Assembly (NCBI GenBank): GCA_910588875.1
Contig: CAJURT010000014.1
Coordinates: 5,856-69,855, forward strand
DNA: 64,000 nucleotides
Source: an uncultured Lachnospiraceae bacterium
GTDB taxonomy: Bacteria; Bacillota; Clostridia; Lachnospirales; Lachnospiraceae
Direction: 5' to 3'
Of the stretch, positions 25,500-33,114 are shown one piece after another. The notes under the pieces were generated by a model. It saw only the letters and a program-made list of their open reading frames with translations. It had not been told where the DNA came from and ran no database searches. Made by a program: the position numbers and the translations under genes. Positions within the stretch are counted from its first letter, which is position 1, and each line of letters opens with the position of its first letter.

Positions 25500-25516
25500 G
25501 TCATTACCTCCATTTC

Positions 25517-25557
25517 TAAAAAATAAAGTCCTATGCGAGCAAACTCGCATAGGACTT
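25517..25557 (-). terminator. Hairpin between marR and exporter genes
   Basis: Perfect 14-base arms (25526-25539 and 25544-25557, with AAGTCCTATGCGAG as one arm) and a 4-base loop. Read on the minus strand it is followed by TATTTTTTAG, a good rho-independent terminator. It lies after the marR stop and before the DrrA-like ribosome site, so it should limit or condition exporter transcription. Confidence 0.8.
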
Positions 25558-25588
25558 ATCTCCATAAAATCATGGTGCCTTGCCTGTT

Positions 25589-26248
25589 CTATTTTCTTTC
25601 TTGGTTGCCGAATTTGTCAAATTCGCGTCTGTCCGGAACCGGACCGTCATAATCCGGCGAGAATCGCTCCGCGCCCGGTATATCCATTGGCCTTTTTCCG
25701 TTCCGCAAGGGACCGAACGCCTTCTCCCGCATGGAGATCAGCCGTTCAAAGGGTTCCTCACCCATGCGCGCTCTCGCCTTTTCCATCCAGTCATCCATAG
25801 CATTTTCCTCCCAGCCAACGCTCTCTTGCGTCCGGAAGGCCACGAGGATACGTTCCAAATAATTTCCAAATTGATGCAGTTCCTCCTGGGATAAACAACC
25901 GAGGATTTCCTCATAATCCGATGGGGGCTGCTGTACGGTTTCTCCCTTTTCCGTCAGATGAACCACCATGACCCGCCTGTCCGCTTCGGAGGGTCTGCGC
26001 TCCACATAGCCGCTCTTCTCCAGCTTGTTCAGCAACTCATTCAGCGATTGCTGTCGGATGCCCAGAAGATAGGACAAGTCCTTTGTCGTAATTTCCGGCT
26101 GGATTTTCAGCATAGCGAGAACGCGGCCCTGCCCCCTTGTTGAATCTGCAAAAGGCCCGCCTTCTGCCTGACTGAACATCTGCCGGCGTTTCATGAGCCA
26201 TTGCAGCGTGGATAGCTTTTCATAAATGTCTGTATAGAGATCGTTCAT
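25589..26248 (-). CDS. MarR family transcriptional regulator
   Basis: 219-residue winged-helix regulator. The MarR core is plain in the N-terminal 140 residues: ITTKDLSYLLGIRQQSLNELLNKLEKSGYVERRPSEADRRVMVVHLTEKG holds recognition helix and wing (this is a position guide: residues about 55-105). The C-terminal 80 residues are charged and longer than in most MarR proteins. ATG 26248 is preferred; an in-frame upstream start would fall inside the promoter. Its promoter is overlapped by two copies of a palindromic site, so autorepression is likely, and the two exporters downstream are the probable regulon, induced by their substrate. Confidence 0.9.
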   Translation of the reverse strand: MNDLYTDIYEKLSTLQWLMKRRQMFSQAEGGPFADSTRGQGRVLAMLKIQPEITTKDLSYLLGIRQQSLNELLNKLEKSGYVERRPSEADRRVMVVHLTEKGETVQQPPSDYEEILGCLSQEELHQFGNYLERILVAFRTQESVGWEENAMDDWMEKARARMGEEPFERLISMREKAFGPLRNGKRPMDIPGAERFSPDYDGPVPDRREFDKFGNQERK

Positions 26249-26265
26249 ATCACCCGCCTTTTTAT

Positions 26266-26277
26266 ACAGGTACCTGT
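26266..26277. promoter_or_regulatory. Palindromic operator copy 1 (MarR)
   Basis: ACAGGTACCTGT, a perfect 12-base palindrome lying just downstream of the marR -10 box. The same core recurs at 26291. Confidence 0.65.
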
Positions 26278-26285
26278 TACAATTG

Positions 26286-26314
26286 ATTATACAGGTACCA
26301 TTTGAATTTGTCAA
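26286..26314 (-). promoter_or_regulatory. Consensus promoter of the marR-exporter operon
   Basis: On the minus strand: TTGACA (26309-26314), 17 bases, TATAAT (26286-26291). Both boxes are perfect, so a strong promoter needing repression. Confidence 0.88.
26291..26302. promoter_or_regulatory. Operator copy 2 (MarR), half conserved
   Basis: ACAGGTACCATT repeats the left ten bases (TATACAGGTACC when flanks are included) of the perfect palindrome, 25 bases away, inside the -35/-10 spacer. A bound repressor here would block polymerase. Confidence 0.55.
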
Positions 26315-26324
26315 GCCTCTTTAT

Positions 26325-26353
26325 TTGACAGAAGATAAGAATCGTACTAAAAT
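26325..26353 (+). promoter_or_regulatory. Promoter of the RNA ligase gene
   Basis: TTGACA (26325-26330), 17 bases, TAAAAT (26348-26353), near-consensus, back to back with the marR promoter and about 60 bases before the ligase start. Confidence 0.8.
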
Positions 26354-26412
26354 CAGAAACAGATACGGACAGGATTTTTAAGAATGGGGAATTTAGGTAA
26401 GGGGAGGGAAGG

Positions 26413-27204
26413 ATGATGGAACAAATATATAAATATCCAAGAACCCGCCACGTGGAGGGATCGAGAAAGCAGGCAGGGGACGAGGATCTGAACAGTGTGA
26501 AATTCGGGGAGATCCGGGGAAAATACCTGGTGCTGGAGGAGAAGATTGATGGGGCCAACTGCGGGATCAGCTTTGGGGAGGACGGCAGGCTGTATCTGCA
26601 GAGCCGGGGGCATTTTTTAAACGGAGGATACGGAGAACGGCAGTTTGACATGCTGAAGGTGTGGGCGGAGTGCTTTCGGGAGAAATTGTGGCAGGTGCTG
26701 GGAAGCCGGTATGTGATGTACGGGGAGTGGATGTTTGCCAAGCACACGGTGTTTTATGATGAACTCCCGCACTATTTTATGGAATTTGATCTGTTTGACA
26801 AGAGGGAGGAGCGGTTCTTTTCCACCGCAAGGCGAAGGGAAATCTTAAAAGGGGCGCCCTTTGTCCGGTCCGTGCCGGTGCTGGAAGCGGGGCGGTATGA
26901 GAAGCTTTCGGATATCACGCGGCTGATCGGGCATAGTAATTTTATATCCGGGGACCCGGCAAAGACGCTCCGGGAGCAGTGCGAAAAATATGGCGTGGAC
27001 GAAGAGCGGACGAGAGACCAGACCGATCTTGGCGGGATTATGGAAGGAATCTATATCAAGGTGGAGGAGGGGGATTATACGGTGGGCCGGCTGAAATTTG
27101 TCCGCCACTCTTTTCTTAATTCCATTCTCGATTCGGAGAGCCATTGGATGAACCGGCCCTTGGTGGCCAACCGGCTGGCAGAGGGGGCGGAGCTTTTTGC
27201 GTGA
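26413..27204 (+). CDS. RNA ligase (Rnl2-like nucleotidyltransferase)
   Basis: 263-residue ATP-dependent RNA ligase of the Rnl2/RNA_ligase family. Motif I is EEKIDGAN with Lys44 the expected adenylylation site. Motif III appears as MYGEWM (Glu105), IIIa as FMEFDLFD, IV as MEGIYIK (Glu211) and V as LKFVR (Lys228). It seals 3'-OH/5'-phosphate RNA ends via ligase-AMP and RNA-adenylate. There is little beyond the nucleotidyltransferase domain, so it is a compact ligase lacking a long C-terminal specificity domain. A candidate end-healing partner (HD plus kinase) is encoded 2 kb downstream on the same strand. ATG 26416 is an equally possible start. Confidence 0.87.
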   Translation: MMEQIYKYPRTRHVEGSRKQAGDEDLNSVKFGEIRGKYLVLEEKIDGANCGISFGEDGRLYLQSRGHFLNGGYGERQFDMLKVWAECFREKLWQVLGSRYVMYGEWMFAKHTVFYDELPHYFMEFDLFDKREERFFSTARRREILKGAPFVRSVPVLEAGRYEKLSDITRLIGHSNFISGDPAKTLREQCEKYGVDEERTRDQTDLGGIMEGIYIKVEEGDYTVGRLKFVRHSFLNSILDSESHWMNRPLVANRLAEGAELFA

Positions 27205-27224
27205 AGGCGCTTTGGCAGTGCGGT

Positions 27225-28274
27225 TCATGGAGAAAGTGAGACAGTGGCCCCCTCCCCGGGACAGGAAAAAGCGCAGCCCTGGGTAATGCCCCGTTCCCGG
27301 AAGCGTCTGGCCATGGTGTTTAAAACCTTAGGTTTATTGCTGCTCCAGAGGGGGGCAAGCAGCAGATTTTTAGGGCCGTCGCCAGTGACGCGGTGGATGG
27401 TCAGCCCTGGGGGAAGCAGGGCAATGCAGTCAATAACCAAATCAATATATTCCTCCATGGAAAGCACCGGGAAGGGATGCTGCCGGTATTCGGAAGCCAG
27501 GTCGGTTCCCTTAAGGATATGGAGCAGCTGCAGCTTGATCCCCTGAATATCCTGGCGGGCCAAGTATTCCACGGTCTGCAGCATTTGTTCCCGGCTTTCG
27601 CCCGGGAGTCCCAGGATTACATGGACAATGGTTTCCAAGTTCCGGCGGCGGAGGCCTTTGAGCGCGTCTTCAAAGCAGGACAGGGGGTAGCCCCGGCGGA
27701 TGTAACGGGCAGTGGGTTCGTGGATCGTCTGGAGCCCCAGTTCCAGCCATACGGGTTTGTCCTGATTGAGTTCTGCGCACAGATCCAGGATCTTCTCGGA
27801 AAGGCAGTCGGGACGGGTGGCGACGGAGAGTATTTTCACATCCGGATGGCTAAGTGCGGCGCTAAACAGGGCACGCAGATAAGGGACCGGGGCATAGGTG
27901 TTGGTATAGGACTGGAAGTAAGCAATGTAGGCTTTGGGGGAGGAACCTAATTTCCGGCATATGCGGGAAGCCGCAAGGTCGATTTGCCGGTGGATGGAGT
28001 CAGCAGGGGATAAGGAGCCAAAAGGAGGGGTGTCCGGGAGGGAACCGGCAGAAGGAAACATGCCGGAAGCTTTTGCAGGAACAAGGGGAACGGCAAAATC
28101 CCCGGAACCTCCTGCGCTGCAAAAAATACAGCCCCGGGTGCCTAAGGTGCCGTCCCGGTTCGGGCAGGTCATGCCGCCATCTAAGGCAATCTTGTAGACC
28201 TTGGTGCCGAAGCGGCGCTTCATCTCATCGTTCAGGGAGTGATAGGGGCGCTGGTTTATATTTGTGGTATCCAT
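27225..28274 (-). CDS. TIGR01212-type radical SAM protein (YhcC-like)
   Basis: 349-residue radical SAM protein. The iron-sulfur cysteines lie in TCPNRDGTLGTRGCIFC, the extended spacing typical of the YhcC/TIGR01212 group rather than CxxxCxxC. A Pro/Ala-rich insert of about 30 residues follows (near residues 60-90), which relatives usually lack in this length. The middle shows LELGLQTIHEPTARYIRRG and the end LHILKGTDL and HRVTGDGP, both conserved in the group. Function is unsettled; a tRNA or ribosome modification role has been proposed for relatives. Ribosome site AAGGAG lies 8 bases before ATG. It is opposite in direction to the ligase and truA genes that flank it. Confidence 0.88.
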   Translation of the reverse strand: MDTTNINQRPYHSLNDEMKRRFGTKVYKIALDGGMTCPNRDGTLGTRGCIFCSAGGSGDFAVPLVPAKASGMFPSAGSLPDTPPFGSLSPADSIHRQIDLAASRICRKLGSSPKAYIAYFQSYTNTYAPVPYLRALFSAALSHPDVKILSVATRPDCLSEKILDLCAELNQDKPVWLELGLQTIHEPTARYIRRGYPLSCFEDALKGLRRRNLETIVHVILGLPGESREQMLQTVEYLARQDIQGIKLQLLHILKGTDLASEYRQHPFPVLSMEEYIDLVIDCIALLPPGLTIHRVTGDGPKNLLLAPLWSSNKPKVLNTMARRFRERGITQGCAFSCPGEGATVSLSP

Positions 28275-28399
28275 AGGAAACTCCTTATAGCCTTTTTACT
28301 GGTGAAATGTCCGCAATGGGTAACTTATTCATTGATTATACACAGGGGAAAAGTAAAAATCAATGGTTTCCCCAGAACCATGCAGGGAGGGAAAAGCTT

Positions 28400-29158
28400 A
28401 TGATGAAGAAAAATATGGCACTGCTGCTCCAGTATGACGGGAGCCGCTATGACGGCTGGCAGAGGCAGGGAAATACGGCAAATACCATCCAGGGAAAGTT
28501 GGAGGACGTGCTGGAAAGGATGACCGGCCGATATCAGGAGGTCCATGGGTCCGGAAGGACGGATGCAGGGGTACATGCTATGGGGCAGGTGGCGAACGTG
28601 CATCTGGAAACAGAGATGGGGGATGGGGAGATCAGGGATTACTTAAACCGCTACCTGCCAGAGGATATCCTGGTGCTGAAGGCCAAGGAGGTGCCGCAGC
28701 GGTTCCACAGCCGCCTCCAGGCAAGGGAGAAGACCTATACCTATTGGGTGGAAACGGGGCAAAGATGCCCGGTTTTCCAGAGAAAATATATTACTGTACT
28801 GGGAGAATGCCTGGATGCGGCGGCAATGGAAGAGGCCGCCTCATGCCTTAAGGGAACCCATGACTTCACAAGCTTTTGCACTGCACAGGGCAAGAAGAAA
28901 TCCCCGGTGCGGACAATAAAGGAGATCCGGATTGTGCCCCACGGCAGCCAGCTGGAGTTTGTCTTTTTGGGGGACGGGTTTCTCTACAATATGGTCAGGA
29001 TCCTGGCGGGAACCCTGATTGAGGTGGGACAGGGAAAACGTACTCCCGGGTCCGTGGCCGGTACAATGGAGGCAAGGAACCGGCAGGAGGCAGGATATAC
29101 GGCACCGGCAAAAGGGCTGTTCCTGGCCCGGGTTTCCTATGACCCGGAAATTTTCTGA
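28400..29158 (+). CDS. truA: tRNA pseudouridine synthase A
   Basis: Isomerises U38-U40 in the anticodon arm of many tRNAs. The 252-residue protein has the catalytic Asp in GSGRTDAGVHAMGQ, the LLLQYDGSRYDGWQRQ start and the C-terminal FLYNMVRILAGTLIEVGQGK segment. ATG 28400 (or 28403) is chosen with AGGGAGGG about 10 bases before; a 31-residue in-frame lead is rejected. The HD-kinase gene follows after 21 bases, so the tRNA-modifying and RNA-end-healing genes probably share a message. Confidence 0.95.
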   Translation: MMKKNMALLLQYDGSRYDGWQRQGNTANTIQGKLEDVLERMTGRYQEVHGSGRTDAGVHAMGQVANVHLETEMGDGEIRDYLNRYLPEDILVLKAKEVPQRFHSRLQAREKTYTYWVETGQRCPVFQRKYITVLGECLDAAAMEEAASCLKGTHDFTSFCTAQGKKKSPVRTIKEIRIVPHGSQLEFVFLGDGFLYNMVRILAGTLIEVGQGKRTPGSVAGTMEARNRQEAGYTAPAKGLFLARVSYDPEIF

Positions 29159-29179
29159 AAGGATAAAGGGAATGAGAGC

Positions 29180-30316
29180 ATGACGGATACCAAAAACAAG
29201 GGGATATTAGACAGGATCCGGGAAAGCGGCTTCTGCCTGGACCGTCTGGCAGAATATTATCCGGAACTGGGGATACTAAAAGGAGTGAAGCAGAACCCGG
29301 AGTACCATGCAGAGGGGGATGTGTATGTCCATACAGGGATGGTTTGCGGTGAACTGTTAAAACTTCCGGAATGGGACGGCTTACCAAAACGGGAACAGGA
29401 GATGCTGTTTTTGGCGGCGGCTTTTCATGATATCGGAAAACCGGCCTGCACAAAGTTTGAAGATGGCAGATGGACTTCCCCCAAGCACACGGTGGTGGGG
29501 GAAAAGGTGTTCCGGGCCATGGCATACCGGGGGGCAGACCGTTTTGGCATGGACTTTTGGGAGAGGGAACTGGCGGCCAAGCTGGTGCGCTTCCATGGGC
29601 TGCCGGTATGGTTCTGGAAGAAAAACAGGACAGAGCATGGCCTTTTGCGTGCGGCAGAGGTGGTGCCGCTGCGGCTTCTTTATCTGCTGGCAAAGGCGGA
29701 TGCCAGGGGGAGGATGAGCCAAACGCCCGGGGAACTGGAAGGCCATGGGGATCTGTTTGCGGATTACGCAAAGGAACTGGGGGTATGGGAAAATGCCTAT
29801 CCCTTTGTGAATGCCTATACCCGGTATCAGTACTTCCACAAGGAAGGACTGCAGCCGGGCGCCCAGCTCTATGACGACACGGAATTTGATGTGTGGATGA
29901 TGTCCGGGCTGCCCCTGGCAGGAAAGGACACCTGGATTAAGGAAAATTATGGGGGAAGGCCGGTGATCTCCCTGGATGATATCCGTGAAGAACTTGGGAT
30001 TTCCCCCAAGGACGGATCCGGGAAGGTGGCAAGCCTTGCCATAGAGCGTTCCAAGAAGCTGCTGAGGAAGAAGGAGCCGTTTATCTGGAATGCCACCAAC
30101 CTGATGCAGGAGACCAGGCAGCGGCTTATCCGGCTTTTTGCAGGGTATGGGGCACGGGTGCATCTGGTGTATCTGGAGGCGGGATATGGGGAACTGCTGG
30201 AAAGGAACCAGATCCGCAAGCGGCAGATTCCCGGGAAAGTGCTGGAGCAGATGATTGACAAGACGGAGATGCCGGAGCCCTGGGAGGGGTATGAGGTGAG
30301 GTATCACATGACTTAA
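29180..30316 (+). CDS. HD-Pnk-type RNA end-healing enzyme
   Basis: 378-residue two-domain protein. Residues 1-200 are an HD phosphohydrolase: His51, His83-Asp84 (AAFHDIGKP), His103, His139 and Asp173 fit the metal ligands. Residues about 238-378 are a P-loop kinase: GLPLAGKDT at 243-251, then SLDDIR carrying the likely general-base Asp as in T4-type polynucleotide kinases, and an Arg-rich lid (RNQIRKRQIPG). The same architecture was characterised as HD-Pnk from Runella slithyformis: HD removes 2',3'-phosphates and the kinase adds a 5'-phosphate. Together with the nearby RNA ligase it would heal and seal broken RNA. Activity here is inferred from motifs. Confidence 0.82.
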   Translation: MTDTKNKGILDRIRESGFCLDRLAEYYPELGILKGVKQNPEYHAEGDVYVHTGMVCGELLKLPEWDGLPKREQEMLFLAAAFHDIGKPACTKFEDGRWTSPKHTVVGEKVFRAMAYRGADRFGMDFWERELAAKLVRFHGLPVWFWKKNRTEHGLLRAAEVVPLRLLYLLAKADARGRMSQTPGELEGHGDLFADYAKELGVWENAYPFVNAYTRYQYFHKEGLQPGAQLYDDTEFDVWMMSGLPLAGKDTWIKENYGGRPVISLDDIREELGISPKDGSGKVASLAIERSKKLLRKKEPFIWNATNLMQETRQRLIRLFAGYGARVHLVYLEAGYGELLERNQIRKRQIPGKVLEQMIDKTEMPEPWEGYEVRYHMT

Positions 30317-30371
30317 CGAGGGTGCAGACTTTCCTTTTTCTGGAATATAACGAGATAGCGCCATCCGAGTA

Positions 30372-30399
30372 TTGAAATATCTGAAATATATGCTATAAT
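30372..30399 (+). promoter_or_regulatory. Promoter of degV-like gene
   Basis: TTGAAA (30372-30377), 16 bases, TATAAT (30394-30399), 53 bases before the start codon. Confidence 0.65.
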
Positions 30400-30451
30400 A
30401 AGTAGTAATTAAAACTATGTATGATGGTAGGATGATTTCAGGAGGATGAAC

Positions 30452-31285
30452 ATGAAGTATAGGATTGTCGGTGACAGCTGTCTGGATTTGACGGAAGAGA
30501 TGAGGAAGGATTCGCGGTTTCAGATTGTGCCGCTGACACTGCAGGTGGATGACACCATGATTGTGGATGATGAGAACTTTGACCAGGCAGAGTTTTTAAG
30601 GCTGGTGAGGGAAAGCAGGGAGTGCCCCAAGACTGCATGTCCATCCCCGGAAACATTCAAGAAGGCCTATGAGTGTGAGGAGGAGGATGTCTATGTCATC
30701 ACGCTCTCCAGCCATTTAAGCGGCTCTTACAACAGCGCCATGGTGGGAAAGAGCCTGTATGAGGAGGAGCATGGCCATAAGAATATCCTGATTATCGATT
30801 CGGAGTCCGCATCTTCCGGGGAGTTAAGCCTGGCGATGGCCATCTGTGGGATGTATGAAGAAGGGCTGGGCTTTGAGGAGATCTCTGGCAGGATTTTAAA
30901 GCTGCGGGATCGGCAGAGGACATATTTTGTACTGGATTCCCTGGAATACCTGCGCAAGAACGGCCGCCTTACCGGGCTGCAGGCGTTTTTTGCCACTGCC
31001 CTCAACATTAAGCCGGTTATGGGGGCGGACCATGGAGTGATCATTAAGCTGGATCAGGCCAGGGGGATCAACAAGGCCTTTGCCAGGATGTGCGAGATCG
31101 CAGTGCGGGAGAGGGGGGATGCCGCCAATCATGTGGTGATCGCCCACTGCAATGCGCCGGAGCGGGCCAATCAGGTAAAGGAGGAACTTGAGAGGCTTGG
31201 GGTGGGCGCTGAGATTGTGGTTACCAGGACAGCCGGGGTCTCCACCTTGTATGCGGGAGACGGCGGGATTATTTTGGTGATGTAG
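30452..31285 (+). CDS. DegV family fatty-acid-binding protein
   Basis: 277-residue DegV-fold protein. Such proteins bind fatty acids and, as FakB, present them to the FakA kinase. The N-terminal DSCLDLTEEM, the PSPETFKKAY and ITLSSHLSGSYNSA stretches and LDSLEYLRKNGRLTG fit the family, including the conserved Ser region of the fatty-acid carboxylate site. ATG 30452 is chosen over ATG 30446, which overlaps the GGAGG ribosome site. It has its own promoter and terminator, so it is a single-gene unit; no FakA-like gene is in the window. Confidence 0.92.
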   Translation: MKYRIVGDSCLDLTEEMRKDSRFQIVPLTLQVDDTMIVDDENFDQAEFLRLVRESRECPKTACPSPETFKKAYECEEEDVYVITLSSHLSGSYNSAMVGKSLYEEEHGHKNILIIDSESASSGELSLAMAICGMYEEGLGFEEISGRILKLRDRQRTYFVLDSLEYLRKNGRLTGLQAFFATALNIKPVMGADHGVIIKLDQARGINKAFARMCEIAVRERGDAANHVVIAHCNAPERANQVKEELERLGVGAEIVVTRTAGVSTLYAGDGGIILVM

Positions 31286-31328
31286 GGACAGGGGCAGATC
31301 CGGGAATGGATTTGGGACTGTGGGGACG

Positions 31329-31368
31329 GAGGCCACAGGCTATGGGGATAGCCTACAGGCCTCTTTTT
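31329..31368 (+). terminator. Terminator after degV-like gene
   Basis: Nested arms GAGGCC/GGCCTC and AGGCTAT/ATAGCCT (31329-31363) with a GGGG loop, then CTTTTTG. Confidence 0.82.
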
Positions 31369-31489
31369 GTGCGTGGAGAAATTGCCAGGGGGCTGTAAGG
31401 CAATTTTGAAACTCACTCTAGCCATATGGGAAGAAATCTGTTAAGATAGTTAGGCAATCAAAAGGATTGCAGAAAGAGAGGATTGGAAA

Positions 31490-32041
31490 GTGGCAAAGGT
31501 ATATGCAATGATTGCAGACGGGACAGAAGAGGTAGAGTGCCTGGCCGTGGTGGATATTCTGCGCCGGAGCGGGATAGGGACCGTGCTGGTATCGGTGGGC
31601 CCCTCCAGGAGCGTGGTCAGTTCCCACAAGGTGAAGATCGAGGCTGATGCGGTGATCGATGACAGCGATTTATCGGACGGCGATGTGATTTTCCTGCCCG
31701 GGGGGATGCCTGGGGCAGAGAACTTGTCTGCCTGCAGACAGCTGATTGACGCCCTTTCCCAAGCAGTGGCCGACGGGAGACGGATCGCTGCCATCTGCGC
31801 GGCGCCGGGAGTGGTGCTGGGACGCCATGGCTTTTTGGAGGGAAAGACAGCCACCTGCTTCCCGGGGTTTGAGAAGGAATTTAAGGGCGGGAGTTATACC
31901 CGCCAGGGCGTGGTGACGGACGGGAATATAACCACTGCCAGGGGGCTGGGGTTTGCGATTGACCTGGGGCTGGAACTGGTGCGCCTTCTTGCGGGGGAGG
32001 AAGCCGCAGAAGATGTGAAAGCAAAGATCCAGTATAGTTAA
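31490..32041 (+). CDS. DJ-1/PfpI family protein
   Basis: 183-residue DJ-1-fold protein of the ThiJ/YajL subgroup. The nucleophile-elbow Cys103 is in AICAAPG, the acidic partner is among Glu13-Glu16 (GTEEVE), and FLPGGMPGAENL is the typical preceding loop. Members act as chaperone-like, glyoxalase or deglycase proteins, so an exact reaction cannot be assigned; roles in thiamine synthesis are an old misannotation. It starts with GTG after GAGAGG; the next gene follows 29 bases later. Confidence 0.9.
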   Translation: MAKVYAMIADGTEEVECLAVVDILRRSGIGTVLVSVGPSRSVVSSHKVKIEADAVIDDSDLSDGDVIFLPGGMPGAENLSACRQLIDALSQAVADGRRIAAICAAPGVVLGRHGFLEGKTATCFPGFEKEFKGGSYTRQGVVTDGNITTARGLGFAIDLGLELVRLLAGEEAAEDVKAKIQYS

Positions 32042-32070
32042 ATGTGATGAGAGAAAGGAGAGAGAGGTGA

Positions 32071-32634
32071 ATGACCTACTATCTGATTGATTACGAGAAT
32101 ACGGGAGAGGGAGGGCTGGCTGGCCTGACCGAGTTGGAGAGCAGCGATGAGGTGGTTATTTTTTACAGCGAGAATGCGGACAAGATGAGTTTTGACATGC
32201 ACCGCAGGCTGCAGGAGTGCCGCGCCCTCATTGAATTCAGGAAGATTGCCACAGGCAAGAAGAATGCCCTTGATTTCCAGCTGGCGGCCTATCTGGGATA
32301 TCTGATGGCAAAGGAGGAGAACGGCAGGTTCTGCATTGTGAGCAAGGATCTTGGCTATGAGGTGCTTTTGGATTTCTGGAAGGGAAAGAATATCCGGCTG
32401 ATCGACTCCATAGCTTCGGAGATGAAGGAAAAGGTGGAGCAGAAAAGCGAACTGGAGGAAACTCTCAGGAAGCTGGTGGATGAAGAAGACCTTCCCACAG
32501 TGCTTGGCTTTGTCAGCAGCGGCAAGAGCAGGCAGACGGTGAATAACCTTCTGGTAAAACAGTACGGCAGCAAAAAGGCAGGGGAACTATACAAAAAGAT
32601 CAAGCCGCTCTTAAAAGAGAAGAAGGGGAAATAA
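32071..32634 (+). CDS. PIN-like domain protein, possible RNase
   Basis: 187-residue protein. The N-terminal part starts YYLIDYENTGEGGL with Asp7 where PIN/NYN nucleases keep their first metal-binding acid. ATGKKNALDFQLAAYLGYL supplies further acids, and VSKDLGYEVLLDFW corresponds to the later conserved Asp. The C-terminal 70 residues are charged and helical, perhaps nucleic-acid binding. I read it as a PIN-like nuclease of unknown target. It is 29 bases after the DJ-1 gene and 3 before the Nudix gene. No antitoxin-like small gene accompanies it, so a toxin role is not supported. Confidence 0.7.
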   Translation: MTYYLIDYENTGEGGLAGLTELESSDEVVIFYSENADKMSFDMHRRLQECRALIEFRKIATGKKNALDFQLAAYLGYLMAKEENGRFCIVSKDLGYEVLLDFWKGKNIRLIDSIASEMKEKVEQKSELEETLRKLVDEEDLPTVLGFVSSGKSRQTVNNLLVKQYGSKKAGELYKKIKPLLKEKKGK

Positions 32635-32637
32635 AAG

Positions 32638-33114
32638 ATGGTCCGTTTGAGCACATTATGCTATATCCAGCGGGGAAGCCAGTACCTGATGCTTCACCGG
32701 ACAGTAAAAAAGAACGATATCAATAAGGATAAGTGGATCGGCGTGGGAGGACATTTCGAGGCAGATGAAAGCCCGGAGGAATGCCTTTTGCGGGAGGTCA
32801 GGGAAGAGACCGGGTACACGCTCACCTCTTACCGTTACCGTGGGATCGTGACTTTTGTGTCCGGCGACGGCATTACGGAATATATGTCCCTGTTTACGGC
32901 GGACGGGTTCAGCGGGGAGGAATCCGTTTGTGATGAAGGGGAACTGGTATGGGTGGATAAGGCGGATGTGGGCAAATTAAACATTTGGGAGGGGGACCGG
33001 ATCTTTTTTGCCTTGCTTGACAAGTCAGACCAGTTTTTTTCCCTTAAGCTGGTTTACGACGGGGCAGGAACCCTGGTATCGGCAGCCCTGAACGGGGAAA
33101 ACCTTCCCCTTTAG
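32638..33114 (+). CDS. Nudix hydrolase (MutT-like)
   Basis: 158-residue Nudix protein. The Nudix box is complete at residues 38-60: GHFEADE, then REVREETGY. This group (8-oxo-dGTP diphosphatase/MTH1-like) cleaves nucleoside diphosphates linked to another moiety; the substrate is open. It follows the PIN-like gene by 3 bases and its end overlaps the convergent YihY gene by 4 bases. Confidence 0.9.
   Translation: MVRLSTLCYIQRGSQYLMLHRTVKKNDINKDKWIGVGGHFEADESPEECLLREVREETGYTLTSYRYRGIVTFVSGDGITEYMSLFTADGFSGEESVCDEGELVWVDKADVGKLNIWEGDRIFFALLDKSDQFFSLKLVYDGAGTLVSAALNGENLPL

Noticed and set aside
29381..30364. 327-codon open frame on the minus strand
   Set aside because: Antisense to the HD-Pnk gene, whose metal and P-loop residues are all conserved.
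32071..33114. Toxin-antitoxin reading of the PIN-like and Nudix genes
   Set aside because: The Nudix protein is a full catalytic enzyme, not an antitoxin, and the PIN-like protein is longer than VapC toxins with a distinct tail.
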